A stretch of 64,000 bases of DNA from Bifidobacterium sp. ESL0690. GTDB lineage: Bacteria; Actinomycetota; Actinomycetes; Actinomycetales; Bifidobacteriaceae. Location: assembly GCF_029392315.1 (NCBI RefSeq), contig NZ_CP113939.1, positions 434,001-498,000 on the forward strand, read 5' to 3'. Below the pieces are notes generated by a model. It made no database searches. It was given only the letters and a program-made list of their open reading frames with translations, and was not told the DNA's origin. How positions within the stretch are numbered: the first letter of the stretch is position 1; each line of letters starts with the position of its first letter. Below, piece by piece: positions 1 through 7,648 of this stretch. Made by a program: the position numbers and the translations under genes.

Positions 1-47
1 AGCAGCTCCGCATCGTCCATGGTTTCCGGCTTTTTCTCGTCGGCCAT
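1..47 (-). CDS. Phage protein after the capsid gene, N-terminus only
   Basis: Only the first 15 codons are inside the window (MADEKKPETMDDAEL). The ATG overlaps the capsid stop as TGATG, the same coupling seen through this phage operon. In HK97-like head modules the gene after the capsid is usually a head-tail connector, so that is a positional guess only. It is cut by the window edge and no domain can be judged. Confidence 0.5.
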   Translation of the reverse strand, partial: MADEKKPETMDDAEL

Positions 48-1645
48 CATGCGGCGAACTTGACGGGGATGAGGCCCTCGGCATGGGTGGCGGCCACGGC
101 CATGTATCCGTAGACGCTGAAGTCATTGGTCAGCGAGGTGATGTTGCCGTCGGTGAGCTGCGTGGGGCCGCCGGATTCCCAGACGGTCACGGCTTCGGGG
201 TCGATGAAGCATGCGGTGCCGGCCGGTGCCTTGGGGAGCATCTGGACGGGCAGGCGCAGGAACTCGCCGGCGATGCCGGTCAGGTCGAAGCTGCCGAGCG
301 TGTCGCTGCCCTTGCCGGAGATGTCGAGGAACCGGTCGCCGGTGTCCTTGAGCTTGATGAGGGAGAGCATGATATCCTTGCTGACCCCCAGGCGTGTAAG
401 ACTCACGTTGCGGTCATCGGCGAGCTCAGCGGCATCGATGATGAGCGAGGCCCACTGGTCGATGGTCATGCTGTCGATTGCGGCGGGCGCGGCGACGTTG
501 TTGGCGTCCTCCTCGGCGTCGCGCTGGGTGGCGATGGTCTTGTAGAGATAGTTGCGCACGGCGGTCTCGGTGGCTTTGGCGTAGGCGTTGTTCAGTGCCT
601 TGAGCGCGGTGTTGAGCATCGGGGTGGTGCTGCGCTCGATGGTCTGCCGGCTGAGCTTGGTGTAGCCGCCGTAGGTGTCGATGCCGACCGATTTCGTGCC
701 GAACGTGATCTTGCCGAACTTGAGGCCGCTGCCTTCCTCGTCCTGCTTGTCGACGAGCGTGGTGTCGCCGGTGACGACGTTGTACTCCATCGTCATGCCC
801 TTCTCGGGCAGGGTGTCGTGGGTGAGCAGGTTGGTGACCTTGCGGCGCTGCTCGATGAGGCGCAGATCGTCGGCGATCCAGGTGGCGGTGTTTCCCGTGT
901 CCTTGGTGACGATCAGTTCGCCGGCGTCGCGCATGATGTTGGCTGCGCCTTCCTCGCCGTGGACGAGCGCCTGCAGGTATTCGCCGTGGCTGCGGTATTC
1001 TCCGCCGAGCTTGGCGGGCGGTTCGGGGCTGAGGCCCTTCGCCAGCGCGGCCTTCATGCTGCGCTGCTCTTCCTTGAGGCCGTCCAGGGTCTCCTTGAGT
1101 TTTTCGTCCATTTTCGGTTTCTCACTTTCGGTTGTTGGGTTGTTGGTGAACGTTTCATTGCGCTGGCCGGTGATGACCGCGTCGGGATAGGCTGGGATTC
1201 CGGTGACGGCAACCTCGCACAAATCAACCTTGCGGCGGTGCACCTCGGTCACGCCGTCGTCGCTGTACTCCGTCCGGTTCTCGACGGGCGAGAACCCTAC
1301 CGAGAAGCCGTCGTAGACACCGTCGCGCACGAGCTGCGCGGTCTCGCGGCCGGCCACGGTATCGGAGAGCTTGGCGGTGATGTGCAAACCGTCGGCTTCG
1401 CGGCTCATCGCGGTCACCTTGCCGACCAGTTCGCCATGCGAGCGGCTGACCTTGACCGTGTTCCGATCACCGAAATCGGTATCAGGGTCGAACACCTCCG
1501 CGTAGTCACTCCACATCTGATAGCGCGTGTTAAAAGGGACGGCAATGCCGGTGATCTCCGTGCCGTCGCCCTCCTTCGCATCGCGCACCTGGATGCCGCG
1601 CATGTCGAGCGTGCGCCGTTCCATAAGCCTTGCGTCGTCTGTCAT
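47..1645 (-). CDS. Phage prohead protease-major capsid protein fusion (HK97 type)
   Basis: A 532-residue fusion. Residues about 15-160 form a U35-type prohead protease with the expected catalytic set: His70 (SRSHGELVG), Ser115 (DGFSVGF) and Glu144 (LCEVAVTGIPAYPDA). Residues about 180-532 form an HK97-fold major capsid protein that starts with a charged helical delta-like region. The protease would mature the scaffold and capsid during head assembly. The start at 1645 is chosen because an AAGGAGG-type site precedes it and it overlaps the portal stop as ATGA; an upstream extension in frame has no such support. A second, internal start at the residue-179 Met is possible and would make a free capsid protein, but its ribosome-binding site is weak. 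Protease and capsid are separate genes in many phages, so the fusion is notable though not unique. Confidence 0.9.
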   Translation of the reverse strand: MTDDARLMERRTLDMRGIQVRDAKEGDGTEITGIAVPFNTRYQMWSDYAEVFDPDTDFGDRNTVKVSRSHGELVGKVTAMSREADGLHITAKLSDTVAGRETAQLVRDGVYDGFSVGFSPVENRTEYSDDGVTEVHRRKVDLCEVAVTGIPAYPDAVITGQRNETFTNNPTTESEKPKMDEKLKETLDGLKEEQRSMKAALAKGLSPEPPAKLGGEYRSHGEYLQALVHGEEGAANIMRDAGELIVTKDTGNTATWIADDLRLIEQRRKVTNLLTHDTLPEKGMTMEYNVVTGDTTLVDKQDEEGSGLKFGKITFGTKSVGIDTYGGYTKLSRQTIERSTTPMLNTALKALNNAYAKATETAVRNYLYKTIATQRDAEEDANNVAAPAAIDSMTIDQWASLIIDAAELADDRNVSLTRLGVSKDIMLSLIKLKDTGDRFLDISGKGSDTLGSFDLTGIAGEFLRLPVQMLPKAPAGTACFIDPEAVTVWESGGPTQLTDGNITSLTNDFSVYGYMAVAATHAEGLIPVKFAA

Positions 1646-2777
1646 TGTTCGATTGCCTCCTTCTGGGGCTCTGGTGCTGCCACGAGAGGCGGAAGGCCTT
1701 CGCGGGCGCGTACCTCGTTTGTTGTTATCCACTGCGCATCGAGCGCCGACTTGTAGGCGGCGTACCGGTCGGACATGTCAGCCCGGCGCGAGCTGTCCCA
1801 GTCGAAGCGGGCGTAGCGCCCGCGTGGCAGGAGCCGGTCGAACAGCTCCTCGATTTCGCCGGTGTACGCGGCCAGCGTGTAGTCGGCGAACTCAATCCAG
1901 CTCTGCTCGATGTTCGAATAGGTCAGGTTCGAGCCGTCGACGGCCGCGAGCATGATGCTGGCCGGAATGCCGAGCAGACGGGCGATTTGCGTCGTATCGA
2001 ACTTCTGCGTCTCGAGGAATTGCAGGTCGGCCGGCTTCATGTCGAGTGGGACGTACTTGAGGCCGTTCGAGACGAACTTCGTGCGTCCGGCCCCGTCGTC
2101 CTTGTACCAGTCATCTTTCAGCGATTTGAGCAGGGGTGGGCCACGTCTTTGTCGGTGGTCACGTAGGCTTTGATGTTGCTGCCGTCGGTGTAGAACTTCG
2201 TCTTGTAGTCGCGGGCCAGCTCCGCGCCCTCGACCTCCTCGCGGGCGGCCGATATGGGGCCGAGGCCGCGAAGCCGGCCGGGCACGTTGAGAAACTTGCA
2301 ATGCACGATGTCATCGGCGCTGTAATCTCGGCCGAGATAGCTGTAGCGAAGCCTCGGGCTCGCCGGGTCGCTGCCGTCATCGGAGACGACCACGAGCGTG
2401 GGCGGCAGCACCTCGCATGAGACGACCTCGCCGCCGAAACGAACGAGGCGCACGAACGCGTTGCCGTCCAGCACCATCGAGGCGACCATGTCGCTCAGGA
2501 AGTCACGGCGCGAACGGTTCACATCGGGGTGCTCGACCAGGGAGCTGGTCGAATCGAGCTTGAGGCCGTTGCGCATCTCATGGATCGGCAGGCCGGTGAT
2601 CGCCGTCTGCAGAACCTGCACCCCACGGAACACGGTCGAAAGCTGCAGGGGGTCGTAAGCGGTTTCGCGCTTGGGCGGCTTGATGCCCTCGGGCATATCG
2701 TCCAAAGCGTCGGCACCGCGCTTGACCACGTTGCCGGCCAGCTTCATGCGCTGCCACAGTCCCATTCGCTCGTTCAT
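1642..2777 (-). pseudogene. Phage portal protein, broken by a frameshift
   Basis: HK97-type portal: the dodecameric ring through which the terminase packs DNA. The N-terminal part (from 2777, about 215 residues) carries portal features such as DPLQLSTVFRGVQVLQTAI, NAFVRLVR and DIVHCKF. It then runs out of frame at the C-rich stretch complementary to 2133-2140 and stops at 2118. The remainder continues in the -1 frame from LLKSLKDDWYKDD through NLTYSNIEQSWIEF to the stop at 1642. Adding one C to the run restores a protein of about 378 residues, close to the family size. Explanations are an inactivating deletion in a decaying prophage, a sequencing error, or much less likely a programmed -1 shift. 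It is coupled by ATGA to the protease-capsid gene. Confidence 0.85.
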
Positions 2778-2824
2778 GCCACCGATGATGCAGCGCCGCC
2801 CGCCGGTCCGTCCAGAAAAGCGCG

Positions 2825-2862
2825 GTCAAGTAACGTCAGGTACGTTCAAGTAGCGTCAAGTA
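2825..2862. repeat. Four 10-bp-phased short repeats between terminase and portal genes
   Basis: GTCAAGTA at 2825, GTCAGGTA at 2835, TTCAAGTA at 2845 and GTCAAGTA at 2855. The copies begin every 10 bp, close to one helical turn, so they lie on one face of the DNA. They fill most of the 88-bp gap between the two genes. Function unknown; a protein-binding site is an inference. Confidence 0.6.
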
Positions 2863-2865
2863 GAT

Positions 2866-4317
2866 TCACACGATGACCGGCACGACGTTGGCCGGCTGAT
2901 GGTTCACACCCCACGCAGCGAGCATGCAGCTCTCGAGGGGGCTGGTCAGCCCCGTCGAACGCCGGCGGGTCACCCGCCAGGCGTCACCGCTCCAAGTTCT
3001 CGCCGAGTTCGCGGCGCTGGCATCCAGCTCAGGGTCGGCGGCGTGCGTGACCCCGTGGTTCTCCAGACCGCTCACATACGACTGGCCTATCGTCAGATAA
3101 TCGGCGGCCGAAAGCTCACAGAACCGCAGAACCGGATACCCGTATTCGTCGGTGATATGGCGAAGCCGGTCGGATAGGTCGGAGGCGGTGCCCTTGGTGT
3201 CGATGGTGACCGGCGCATGGTAGGTCTCGGCCAGCCGTTTTATCTCGTCGGGCGCGTAGCCGGTGCCGTCAAGCACCTTGAGCAGTTGGGTGGTTATCGT
3301 CCCGTCCCCGTTTTTGATGCCGGCGCTGATGCTCGTGTGGGTCGCGTCCACATCGACGGCGACGCCCAACGTCACCGGGCGCGAGCCGATTTTGCCAGGC
3401 GTGACGGGAGTAGAAGCAGTGTCGGCCCAGAGGCGTTCGTCGATGGCACGGTCGATGGTGCCCTCGTCGCGCCGGTTGCCGAACGCGCGGGCCCAGCCGG
3501 CCGCGTCGCCGTCGAACAGGTCGCGGAAATCCTTGAGCTGGCTTTTGCCCCAGAGCAGGCCGGCGGCCGGATGATAGCGCATGATCGCGTCGAGGTCCTC
3601 GGGGTTCTCGTCCGCCGGCAGCCCCCAGTCGAACCAGCAGGTGCGCCGTTTCACGTCCCCTTCGCGGCACGAGTCCAAGCGCTTGTTGAAGAAGGTCGAG
3701 TCGGAGGTGCCCTCGGTGCTGGTGATCCACACCTGGGGTTGCACGCCCGTGGCCTTGAGTCTCGTGGCCATCGTGGGCAGGAACCCGTCGAGAATCGTCT
3801 TGCCGGTCTCCTCGCTAAGGCTGAACGCCTCGTCCAAAGTGATTTTGTCGCCCTGGACGCCGTGGCCGGCGACTTTGGTCACGCTTTCGGGCATGATGAC
3901 GCTGCCGTTGATGAACGGCTGGCTGATGTCGCCTGCCCCGAGGTACGGGCGAGTGGTCGCGGCCACCAACGGGGACGCCTGGATCTGTTTCAGGTATTTC
4001 TTGAAGTGCTTGCTGGCGTCCTTGCCGGTCTGCGCGAGATAGTAGATGAAACGGTTCGGCCCCCACAGGGCGTTTCGGGTGTCCTCGGTGTCGATGAGCG
4101 TGGACTTGCCGCATTGGCGCTGGGTGGTCAGGATGACGGTGTTGTAGAAATAGGTGCCGGTGTCCGGGTCGATTTCCCCGGCCACGTCGGCGACGTATTG
4201 CTGCCACGGCAGAAGCGGCGTGCCCAGGAGAGCCGCGAAACGGCCTACGATCGGGCCGTCCGTCTCCCGTTCGAAATTCCGGGCCGTACCGCCGCGCATG
4301 GGTGTCATCGCCGTCAT
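2866..4317 (-). CDS. Phage terminase large subunit
   Basis: 483 residues, a normal size for a large terminase: an N-terminal ATPase that drives DNA packaging and a C-terminal RNase H-like nuclease that cuts concatemers. The Walker-A-like loop is TTQRQCGKSTL (residues about 64-74) and a Walker-B-like strand is KITLDEAF. The nuclease half shows GVAVDVDATHTSISAG and a later TIDTKG, which supply candidate acidic metal ligands. The ATG at 4317 overlaps the stop of the preceding small gene as ATGA, although its own ribosome-binding site is weak. An 88-bp gap with phased repeats separates it from the portal gene. Confidence 0.93.
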   Translation of the reverse strand: MTAMTPMRGGTARNFERETDGPIVGRFAALLGTPLLPWQQYVADVAGEIDPDTGTYFYNTVILTTQRQCGKSTLIDTEDTRNALWGPNRFIYYLAQTGKDASKHFKKYLKQIQASPLVAATTRPYLGAGDISQPFINGSVIMPESVTKVAGHGVQGDKITLDEAFSLSEETGKTILDGFLPTMATRLKATGVQPQVWITSTEGTSDSTFFNKRLDSCREGDVKRRTCWFDWGLPADENPEDLDAIMRYHPAAGLLWGKSQLKDFRDLFDGDAAGWARAFGNRRDEGTIDRAIDERLWADTASTPVTPGKIGSRPVTLGVAVDVDATHTSISAGIKNGDGTITTQLLKVLDGTGYAPDEIKRLAETYHAPVTIDTKGTASDLSDRLRHITDEYGYPVLRFCELSAADYLTIGQSYVSGLENHGVTHAADPELDASAANSARTWSGDAWRVTRRRSTGLTSPLESCMLAAWGVNHQPANVVPVIV

Positions 4318-4631
4318 TTCGCCTGCGATTCCGTGAGCAGCGAGGCCAGCGAGCCGTCAATCTCGGGCGTCTCGGGGTAAAGCTCACGCAATGAGGCCAT
4401 GGTGTTGTTGTACGACTCCATGAGCGTCGAGATGTTCTTGGGCGATGCCGCGGAATTGTAGCGGTCGATGTTGTAGGCGATGCATATCAGCGAATTGGCA
4501 TAATCCTCAGCCTCGGCCTTGATCGTATGCTTCTTGAAGAATCCGTCGATGAACTTGCGTGTGCTTTTTTCCTTGAAGTGGCTGTAGTTGGTGATTTCCT
4601 CGAATCCCTCGAATGTCCCTTGCTCTTCCAA
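4314..4631 (-). CDS. Probable phage terminase small subunit
   Basis: A 105-residue, charged, mostly helical protein. I take the TTG at 4631 as start because a strong AAAGGAGG site lies 7 nt upstream. An in-frame ATG at 4664 has no ribosome-binding site. Identity rests on position: it is directly upstream of, and overlaps by ATGA, the large terminase, where the DNA-recognising small subunit usually sits. I recognise no specific family motif, so a different packaging-module protein cannot be excluded. Confidence 0.6.
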   Translation of the reverse strand: MEEQGTFEGFEEITNYSHFKEKSTRKFIDGFFKKHTIKAEAEDYANSLICIAYNIDRYNSAASPKNISTLMESYNNTMASLRELYPETPEIDGSLASLLTESQAK

Positions 4632-4669
4632 GTCTGTGCCTCCTTTTCGTTGGTATTCTGCCATTTTCT

Positions 4670-4727
4670 AACTTTTTTATCTGGGTTCGAGAGAATAAAA
4701 AAGTTGGCGCGGGGTGATTTGGCACCC
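4670..4727. other. Inverted repeats between HNH and terminase genes, candidate cos region
   Basis: An 11-bp perfect inverted repeat, AACTTTTTTAT at 4670-4680 and its complement at 4695-4705 (14-nt loop), is followed by a G+C-rich block with GGGTG (4712-4716) facing CACCC (4723-4727). The A+T hairpin could be a terminator or operator. Position between an HNH endonuclease and the terminase genes is where cos sites lie in many HK97-like phages; that assignment is inference. Confidence 0.35.
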
Positions 4728-4745
4728 GGCCGTTTTAAAAAACCG

Positions 4746-5489
4746 TCACCACTCCGGCCGGCCGGACGGCACGGGCGACGAGCGCAGGCCAAGGGCCGCG
4801 AGGCGGACGCGGCGCACGCTCTGCCTCGAGTCGATGAGCTGCTGGCTCAGGTGCAGCGCGTACCACTGGCGGGCCGTGAGATGAGCGCCCTCGTTGCGCC
4901 GCTCCGAGTCGAGACGCGGGAACACCACGTCCGCGCCCGGGTCGACCACATGGATGTCGTAGTCCAGGGCAACCCACTCGTCCAGCATCCTCGGGTGCTT
5001 GCGGCTCATCGGCAGGCTCTTGATCAGCCACACCTGCACTGGCGCGTTGATTCGCACCAGGCTCCTGTAGGCACCCTGCCACGCCGACTGGGCTGTGCCG
5101 ATGAGCGGCGCGGTCGGCCCGTGCTTCACATCCACGCCCGGCATGAGCGCCTCGGCCAGCCTGTCGAAGTCCAGCACCAGCGCGTCCGCATCGGCGTGCT
5201 CGGCGACGAACGTGGTCTTGCCCGCGCACGGCGGGCCGATGACCGCATGGATTGTAGCGCCGTAACCGCTCAGCACGCGGTTGCTCCGCGAGATGTTGCA
5301 GGCAAGGCAAGCCCGCCGGATGTTCGCCACGGTGCCGCGCCCGCCCGCCTTGAACGGGATGATATGGTCGTCAGAAGCGCCAACGCCCTTGCATCCCGGC
5401 AGCTCGAGCCAACAGTCGTTGCCGTAAAGGTCGATGACCTCGGTGCGCACCCTCGGGTTGATGGTGCCTCTCGTCCTTCTCTTGGCCAT
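4746..5489 (-). CDS. Phage HNH endonuclease fused to a P-loop kinase-like domain
   Basis: 247 residues. Residues about 1-80 are an HNH nuclease: paired Cys (DCWLELPGCKG), then the DHIIPF core, then the NIRRACLACNISRSNR zinc/HNH end. Residues about 85-190 begin with a Walker A motif (VIGPPCAGKTTFV), and a second strand (ALVLDFDRL) suggests a nucleotide kinase-like fold. The start at 5489 is used because AGGGAGTG lies just upstream, inside the end of the preceding gene; an in-frame ATG five codons earlier lacks this. HNH proteins beside terminase genes often assist cos cleavage. The added P-loop domain is unusual and its role is unknown. Confidence 0.8.
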   Translation of the reverse strand: MAKRRTRGTINPRVRTEVIDLYGNDCWLELPGCKGVGASDDHIIPFKAGGRGTVANIRRACLACNISRSNRVLSGYGATIHAVIGPPCAGKTTFVAEHADADALVLDFDRLAEALMPGVDVKHGPTAPLIGTAQSAWQGAYRSLVRINAPVQVWLIKSLPMSRKHPRMLDEWVALDYDIHVVDPGADVVFPRLDSERRNEGAHLTARQWYALHLSQQLIDSRQSVRRVRLAALGLRSSPVPSGRPEW

Positions 5490-5491
5490 CG

Positions 5492-5677
5492 TCACTCCCT
5501 GCACGATCTGAGGTAGGCGTCAATCTCTCGCGGGTCGTAGACCACGGGGCTGTTGACCTTGCTGCCTGGCTTTATCCCCGAGATGTCACCGGCCTTGCGA
5601 AGTCGCCTGAGCGTGGACTTGCTGCAATGCAATATGCCCAACACCTGTTCCTCGGTCAGCAGCTTCACGAAGCTCAT
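5492..5677 (-). CDS. Small HTH DNA-binding protein (excisionase/MerR-like)
   Basis: 61 residues that match the Xis/MerR-like helix-turn-helix pattern: an N-terminal 'LLTEEQVLGILHCSKSTLRRL' type helix pair (HTH at residues about 7-27), then a wing, VYDPREIDAYL. Start chosen at 5677 because GAGGAGGA precedes it and it overlaps the upstream stop by ATGA. In prophages such proteins act as excision factors or early regulators. The HNH gene starts 2 bp after its stop, so the two are translationally coupled. Confidence 0.7.
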   Translation of the reverse strand: MSFVKLLTEEQVLGILHCSKSTLRRLRKAGDISGIKPGSKVNSPVVYDPREIDAYLRSCRE

Positions 5678-5895
5678 TCGTCCTCCTCGAACCTCACGTC
5701 CTGCATTTCGTGCAACACGGCCTCGCACGCATAGTTCAGCGCGTTCCTGCGATCGGTTCGGTCTTCAATCGCGTGGCCCAGCTTGGCTTTCCAGTTGTCC
5801 CATTGATCACGGGTCACGTACGCCAGCGGCACGCTCGTGGTGAGCGCGCCCGTCGTGTCGGTGTCCTCGAGTTCGATGATCACCCGTCGTTTCAT
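5674..5895 (-). CDS. Hypothetical phage protein
   Basis: 73 residues, acidic at the C-terminus (RFEEDE). It opens with a beta-strand-like RRVIIELEDT and ends in a helix. I recognise no family. It is supported by operon position, the ATGA overlap with the HTH gene and a GGAGGCAAGG-like site upstream of its ATG. Confidence 0.6.
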   Translation of the reverse strand: MKRRVIIELEDTDTTGALTTSVPLAYVTRDQWDNWKAKLGHAIEDRTDRRNALNYACEAVLHEMQDVRFEEDE

Positions 5896-5907
5896 TCCCT
5901 TGCCTCC

Positions 5908-6258
5908 TTAGAAGAGCGTCCTGGCGACCTGGTCGGCCTGCTGCAGGGTTTTCGGTCTCGGCGTTTTCTTCAATACTTCGATTTTCCCGTTGCACCATTC
6001 GCGGAACTTACGGGTGTCTACACACCAGTCGGCACCGGTGCAGTAGACGTCGAGCCCGTAGCGTTTCAGGTCGCGCAGCTCCCACACGTTCGACAGTCCC
6101 AGGGTCGGGTTCGCCTGGAACGAGGTCAGCTCGGTGCTGCCGACCCTGCCGGCGACCTTGTCGAGCTCGTTGGCGAGGTACTGCAGCGTCTGCGCCTTGT
6201 CCCACGGGTCGCCCCACGGGCTCAGCGCCTCCATCACGGTCGGTTTCACTTTCTTCAT
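5908..6258 (-). CDS. Hypothetical phage protein
   Basis: 116 residues from the ATG at 6258, which overlaps the upstream stop as TGATG. It is a mixed charged protein with two Cys and several Trp (GADWCVDTRKFREWCNGK). No domain is recognised. It is the fourth gene of the early block and is followed after 12 bp by the next small gene. Confidence 0.6.
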   Translation of the reverse strand: MKKVKPTVMEALSPWGDPWDKAQTLQYLANELDKVAGRVGSTELTSFQANPTLGLSNVWELRDLKRYGLDVYCTGADWCVDTRKFREWCNGKIEVLKKTPRPKTLQQADQVARTLF

Positions 6259-6530
6259 CAGTCCACCAGCCAATCCCACCGGTCCACGTACCTGGCCAGC
6301 GCCTTCATCAGCGGCTTCACGCGCCAGACCTGCTCGTGGTGCCTGCGGAAGTCATGCCTGGGCATGTGCTTTTCGGCTATGAGGGTCTGCAGCTCGCGGT
6401 CGAGCAGGCCCGAATGCCGGGTGAGGTCGGTCTTGGTGACATCGTCGCGCCCGCAGCGTTCCAGCCAGGCGAACAATTGCCTCGCCTGCTGCTTCAAGCG
6501 TTCCCGGTAGCTGAGTTCGTAATACCCCAT
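6258..6530 (-). CDS. Hypothetical phage protein, helical
   Basis: 90 residues with many basic and aromatic residues and a C-terminal WDWLVD. The middle (DDVTKTDLTRHSGLLDRELQ) could form a helix-turn-helix, so nucleic-acid binding is possible but unproven. The start is preceded by AAAGGAACC. It follows a 374-bp stretch without a confident gene, so it probably begins a transcript or a sub-operon. Confidence 0.6.
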   Translation of the reverse strand: MGYYELSYRERLKQQARQLFAWLERCGRDDVTKTDLTRHSGLLDRELQTLIAEKHMPRHDFRRHHEQVWRVKPLMKALARYVDRWDWLVD

Positions 6531-6904
6531 CGTGGTTCCTTTCGTTTTCCTGTCCCTTTCGGGTGGTGAGGGGTTAGAGGGTCAAGACCTATTCAGGCTC
6601 GCCAACACGCGGCTGGCAGGTCTGAAAATTAGGTCTTGCATTGGCTTTTCGGTATGGAGCCGGGCCGTCGATACACAAGAGCGCTTACGCGCCGGGAATG
6701 GTCCCAACGGACGGCCCACCACAAGTGGCAAAGCCGCCAGATTCCGCCTTAATCGGCACCGTCCGTCGGTCTGGAGCAGAATTTCGTCCCTCGAATGGCG
6801 CGACTGCCACGCGCCCGCCATTCCGGGTGCTCAATCCCGGCTAAGCCGTCTCGGGGTATGGCCTACGCCCCTCACAGACATTCCGTTATGAAACGATCCT
6901 GGAA
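6531..6904. other. 374-bp phage intergenic region with a structured element
   Basis: No reading frame here has a convincing start and composition. A perfect 9-bp inverted repeat, CAAGACCTA at 6583-6591 and TAGGTCTTG at 6630-6638, encloses an inner GCCA (6601-6604) / TGGC (6614-6617) stem. It could be a phage non-coding RNA, a terminator without a clear T-run, or an operator for the gene at 6258-6530. Confidence 0.4.
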
Positions 6905-7090
6905 CTAATGGGGATGGCGCGCAGCCTCGTGCCGGTCGAACATGGCCAGGGCGTCGCGCAACTGCCGCTGGAACTGCCTCGCGTCGTCCGGGGCGAGCAG
7001 AAGCCTCGTCTGCAGGTCGCCCGAGTCCACGCGCACATCGAAATACGGCGCGCACGCCGACGTATACATCACCTGAGTCTTCGTGGCCAT
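6905..7090 (-). CDS. Hypothetical phage protein
   Basis: 61 residues from the ATG at 7090, preceded by AAGGAGG and overlapping the upstream stop as TGATG. It contains a pattern, QTRLLLAPDDARQFQRQLRD, that recurs in the next two-strand/one-helix small proteins of this block (compare 7090-7284), which suggests a family of related small phage proteins. Function unknown; His-rich C-terminus (DRHEAARHPH). Confidence 0.6.
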   Translation of the reverse strand: MATKTQVMYTSACAPYFDVRVDSGDLQTRLLLAPDDARQFQRQLRDALAMFDRHEAARHPH

Positions 7091-7284
7091 CACTTGGCCT
7101 CCTTCAACGCCTGGTTGACGGCCCTGCGGATGACCTGCAGGTCGCCCTTCGTCAGACCGTCGACCGATACGTCCTCGCCGCCGGCGCGAATATCCATTCG
7201 GAACAGGAACGGGCTGCCCGGTGTCTCGAGCTCCCTTGTTCTTTTGACCTCAAAATCACCGCTACCGTTATCGAAAACAGCCAT
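7090..7284 (-). CDS. Hypothetical phage protein
   Basis: 64 residues. The pattern is beta strands followed by one helix (DVSVDGLTKGDLQVIRRAVN), like its neighbours at 6905-7090 and 7645-7905 (DDIELKFDDFDLACIRETI). Start at the ATG 7284, preceded by AGGGGTGAG and overlapping the upstream small membrane-protein stop by TGATG. Function unknown. Confidence 0.6.
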   Translation of the reverse strand: MAVFDNGSGDFEVKRTRELETPGSPFLFRMDIRAGGEDVSVDGLTKGDLQVIRRAVNQALKEAK

Positions 7285-7421
7285 CACTCACCCCTATCCG
7301 CCAGGAACATCGCGCCGCACAGCAACGTGAGACCCAGCAACCACCAGAAACCCATCACCAGCGCGATGATCGTCACCGGCAACAAGCAGATGCACGCCAC
7401 GATCTTGCAAGCCGTCCTCAT
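7284..7421 (-). CDS. Small phage membrane protein (45 residues)
   Basis: A short reading frame starting MRTACKIVACICLLPV and ending FLADRGE. The ATG overlaps the upstream stop as ATGA and its own TGA overlaps the next ATG as TGATG, so it fits exactly between two coupled genes. The sequence is almost entirely hydrophobic between residues 6 and 41 (ICLLPVTIIALVMGFWW then LLGLTLLCGAMFL), enough for one long or two short membrane helices. It might be a superinfection or lysis accessory protein, but nothing in the sequence decides this. Confidence 0.7.
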   Translation of the reverse strand: MRTACKIVACICLLPVTIIALVMGFWWLLGLTLLCGAMFLADRGE

Positions 7422-7648
7422 AGCGTGATCGTCCTCTCTTCTGGCGGCAGTACCGCATATTGATGCGGCAATAGAAGCGGCTGACAGCGCGCCACTATGC
7501 GCTCTTCGGAAATCATCTTTTCGACGGCATCCGTTTCCGTTTCCGCCGAAATGCCGCCGAGGCCGCCTTCATTGTTGACGCCGACCACATCAAAGACCTG
7601 CCTGCCTTTGAAGGAACCGTTCTTATGTACCTCGTAAACAGGAATCAT
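7418..7648 (-). CDS. Hypothetical phage protein
   Basis: 76 residues. A compact alpha/beta pattern: VYEVHKNGSFKGRQVFDVVG at the start, then an acidic helix. The stop overlaps the small membrane-protein ATG, and the ATG overlaps the upstream stop as ATGA. No family recognised. Confidence 0.6.
   Translation of the reverse strand: MIPVYEVHKNGSFKGRQVFDVVGVNNEGGLGGISAETETDAVEKMISEERIVARCQPLLLPHQYAVLPPEERTITL

Noticed and set aside
83..1756. 557-codon frame on the plus strand
   Set aside because: Antisense shadow of the capsid gene in G+C-rich DNA; no ribosome-binding site and an implausible composition.
2118..2150. Programmed -1 frameshift in the portal
   Set aside because: The run CCCACCCC is not a known slippery heptamer and portal genes are not known to use one; mutation or sequencing error is simpler.
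6582..6821. 79-codon minus-strand frame in the phage gap
   Set aside because: No ribosome-binding site and interrupted logic with neighbouring overlaps; it spans the structured repeat.
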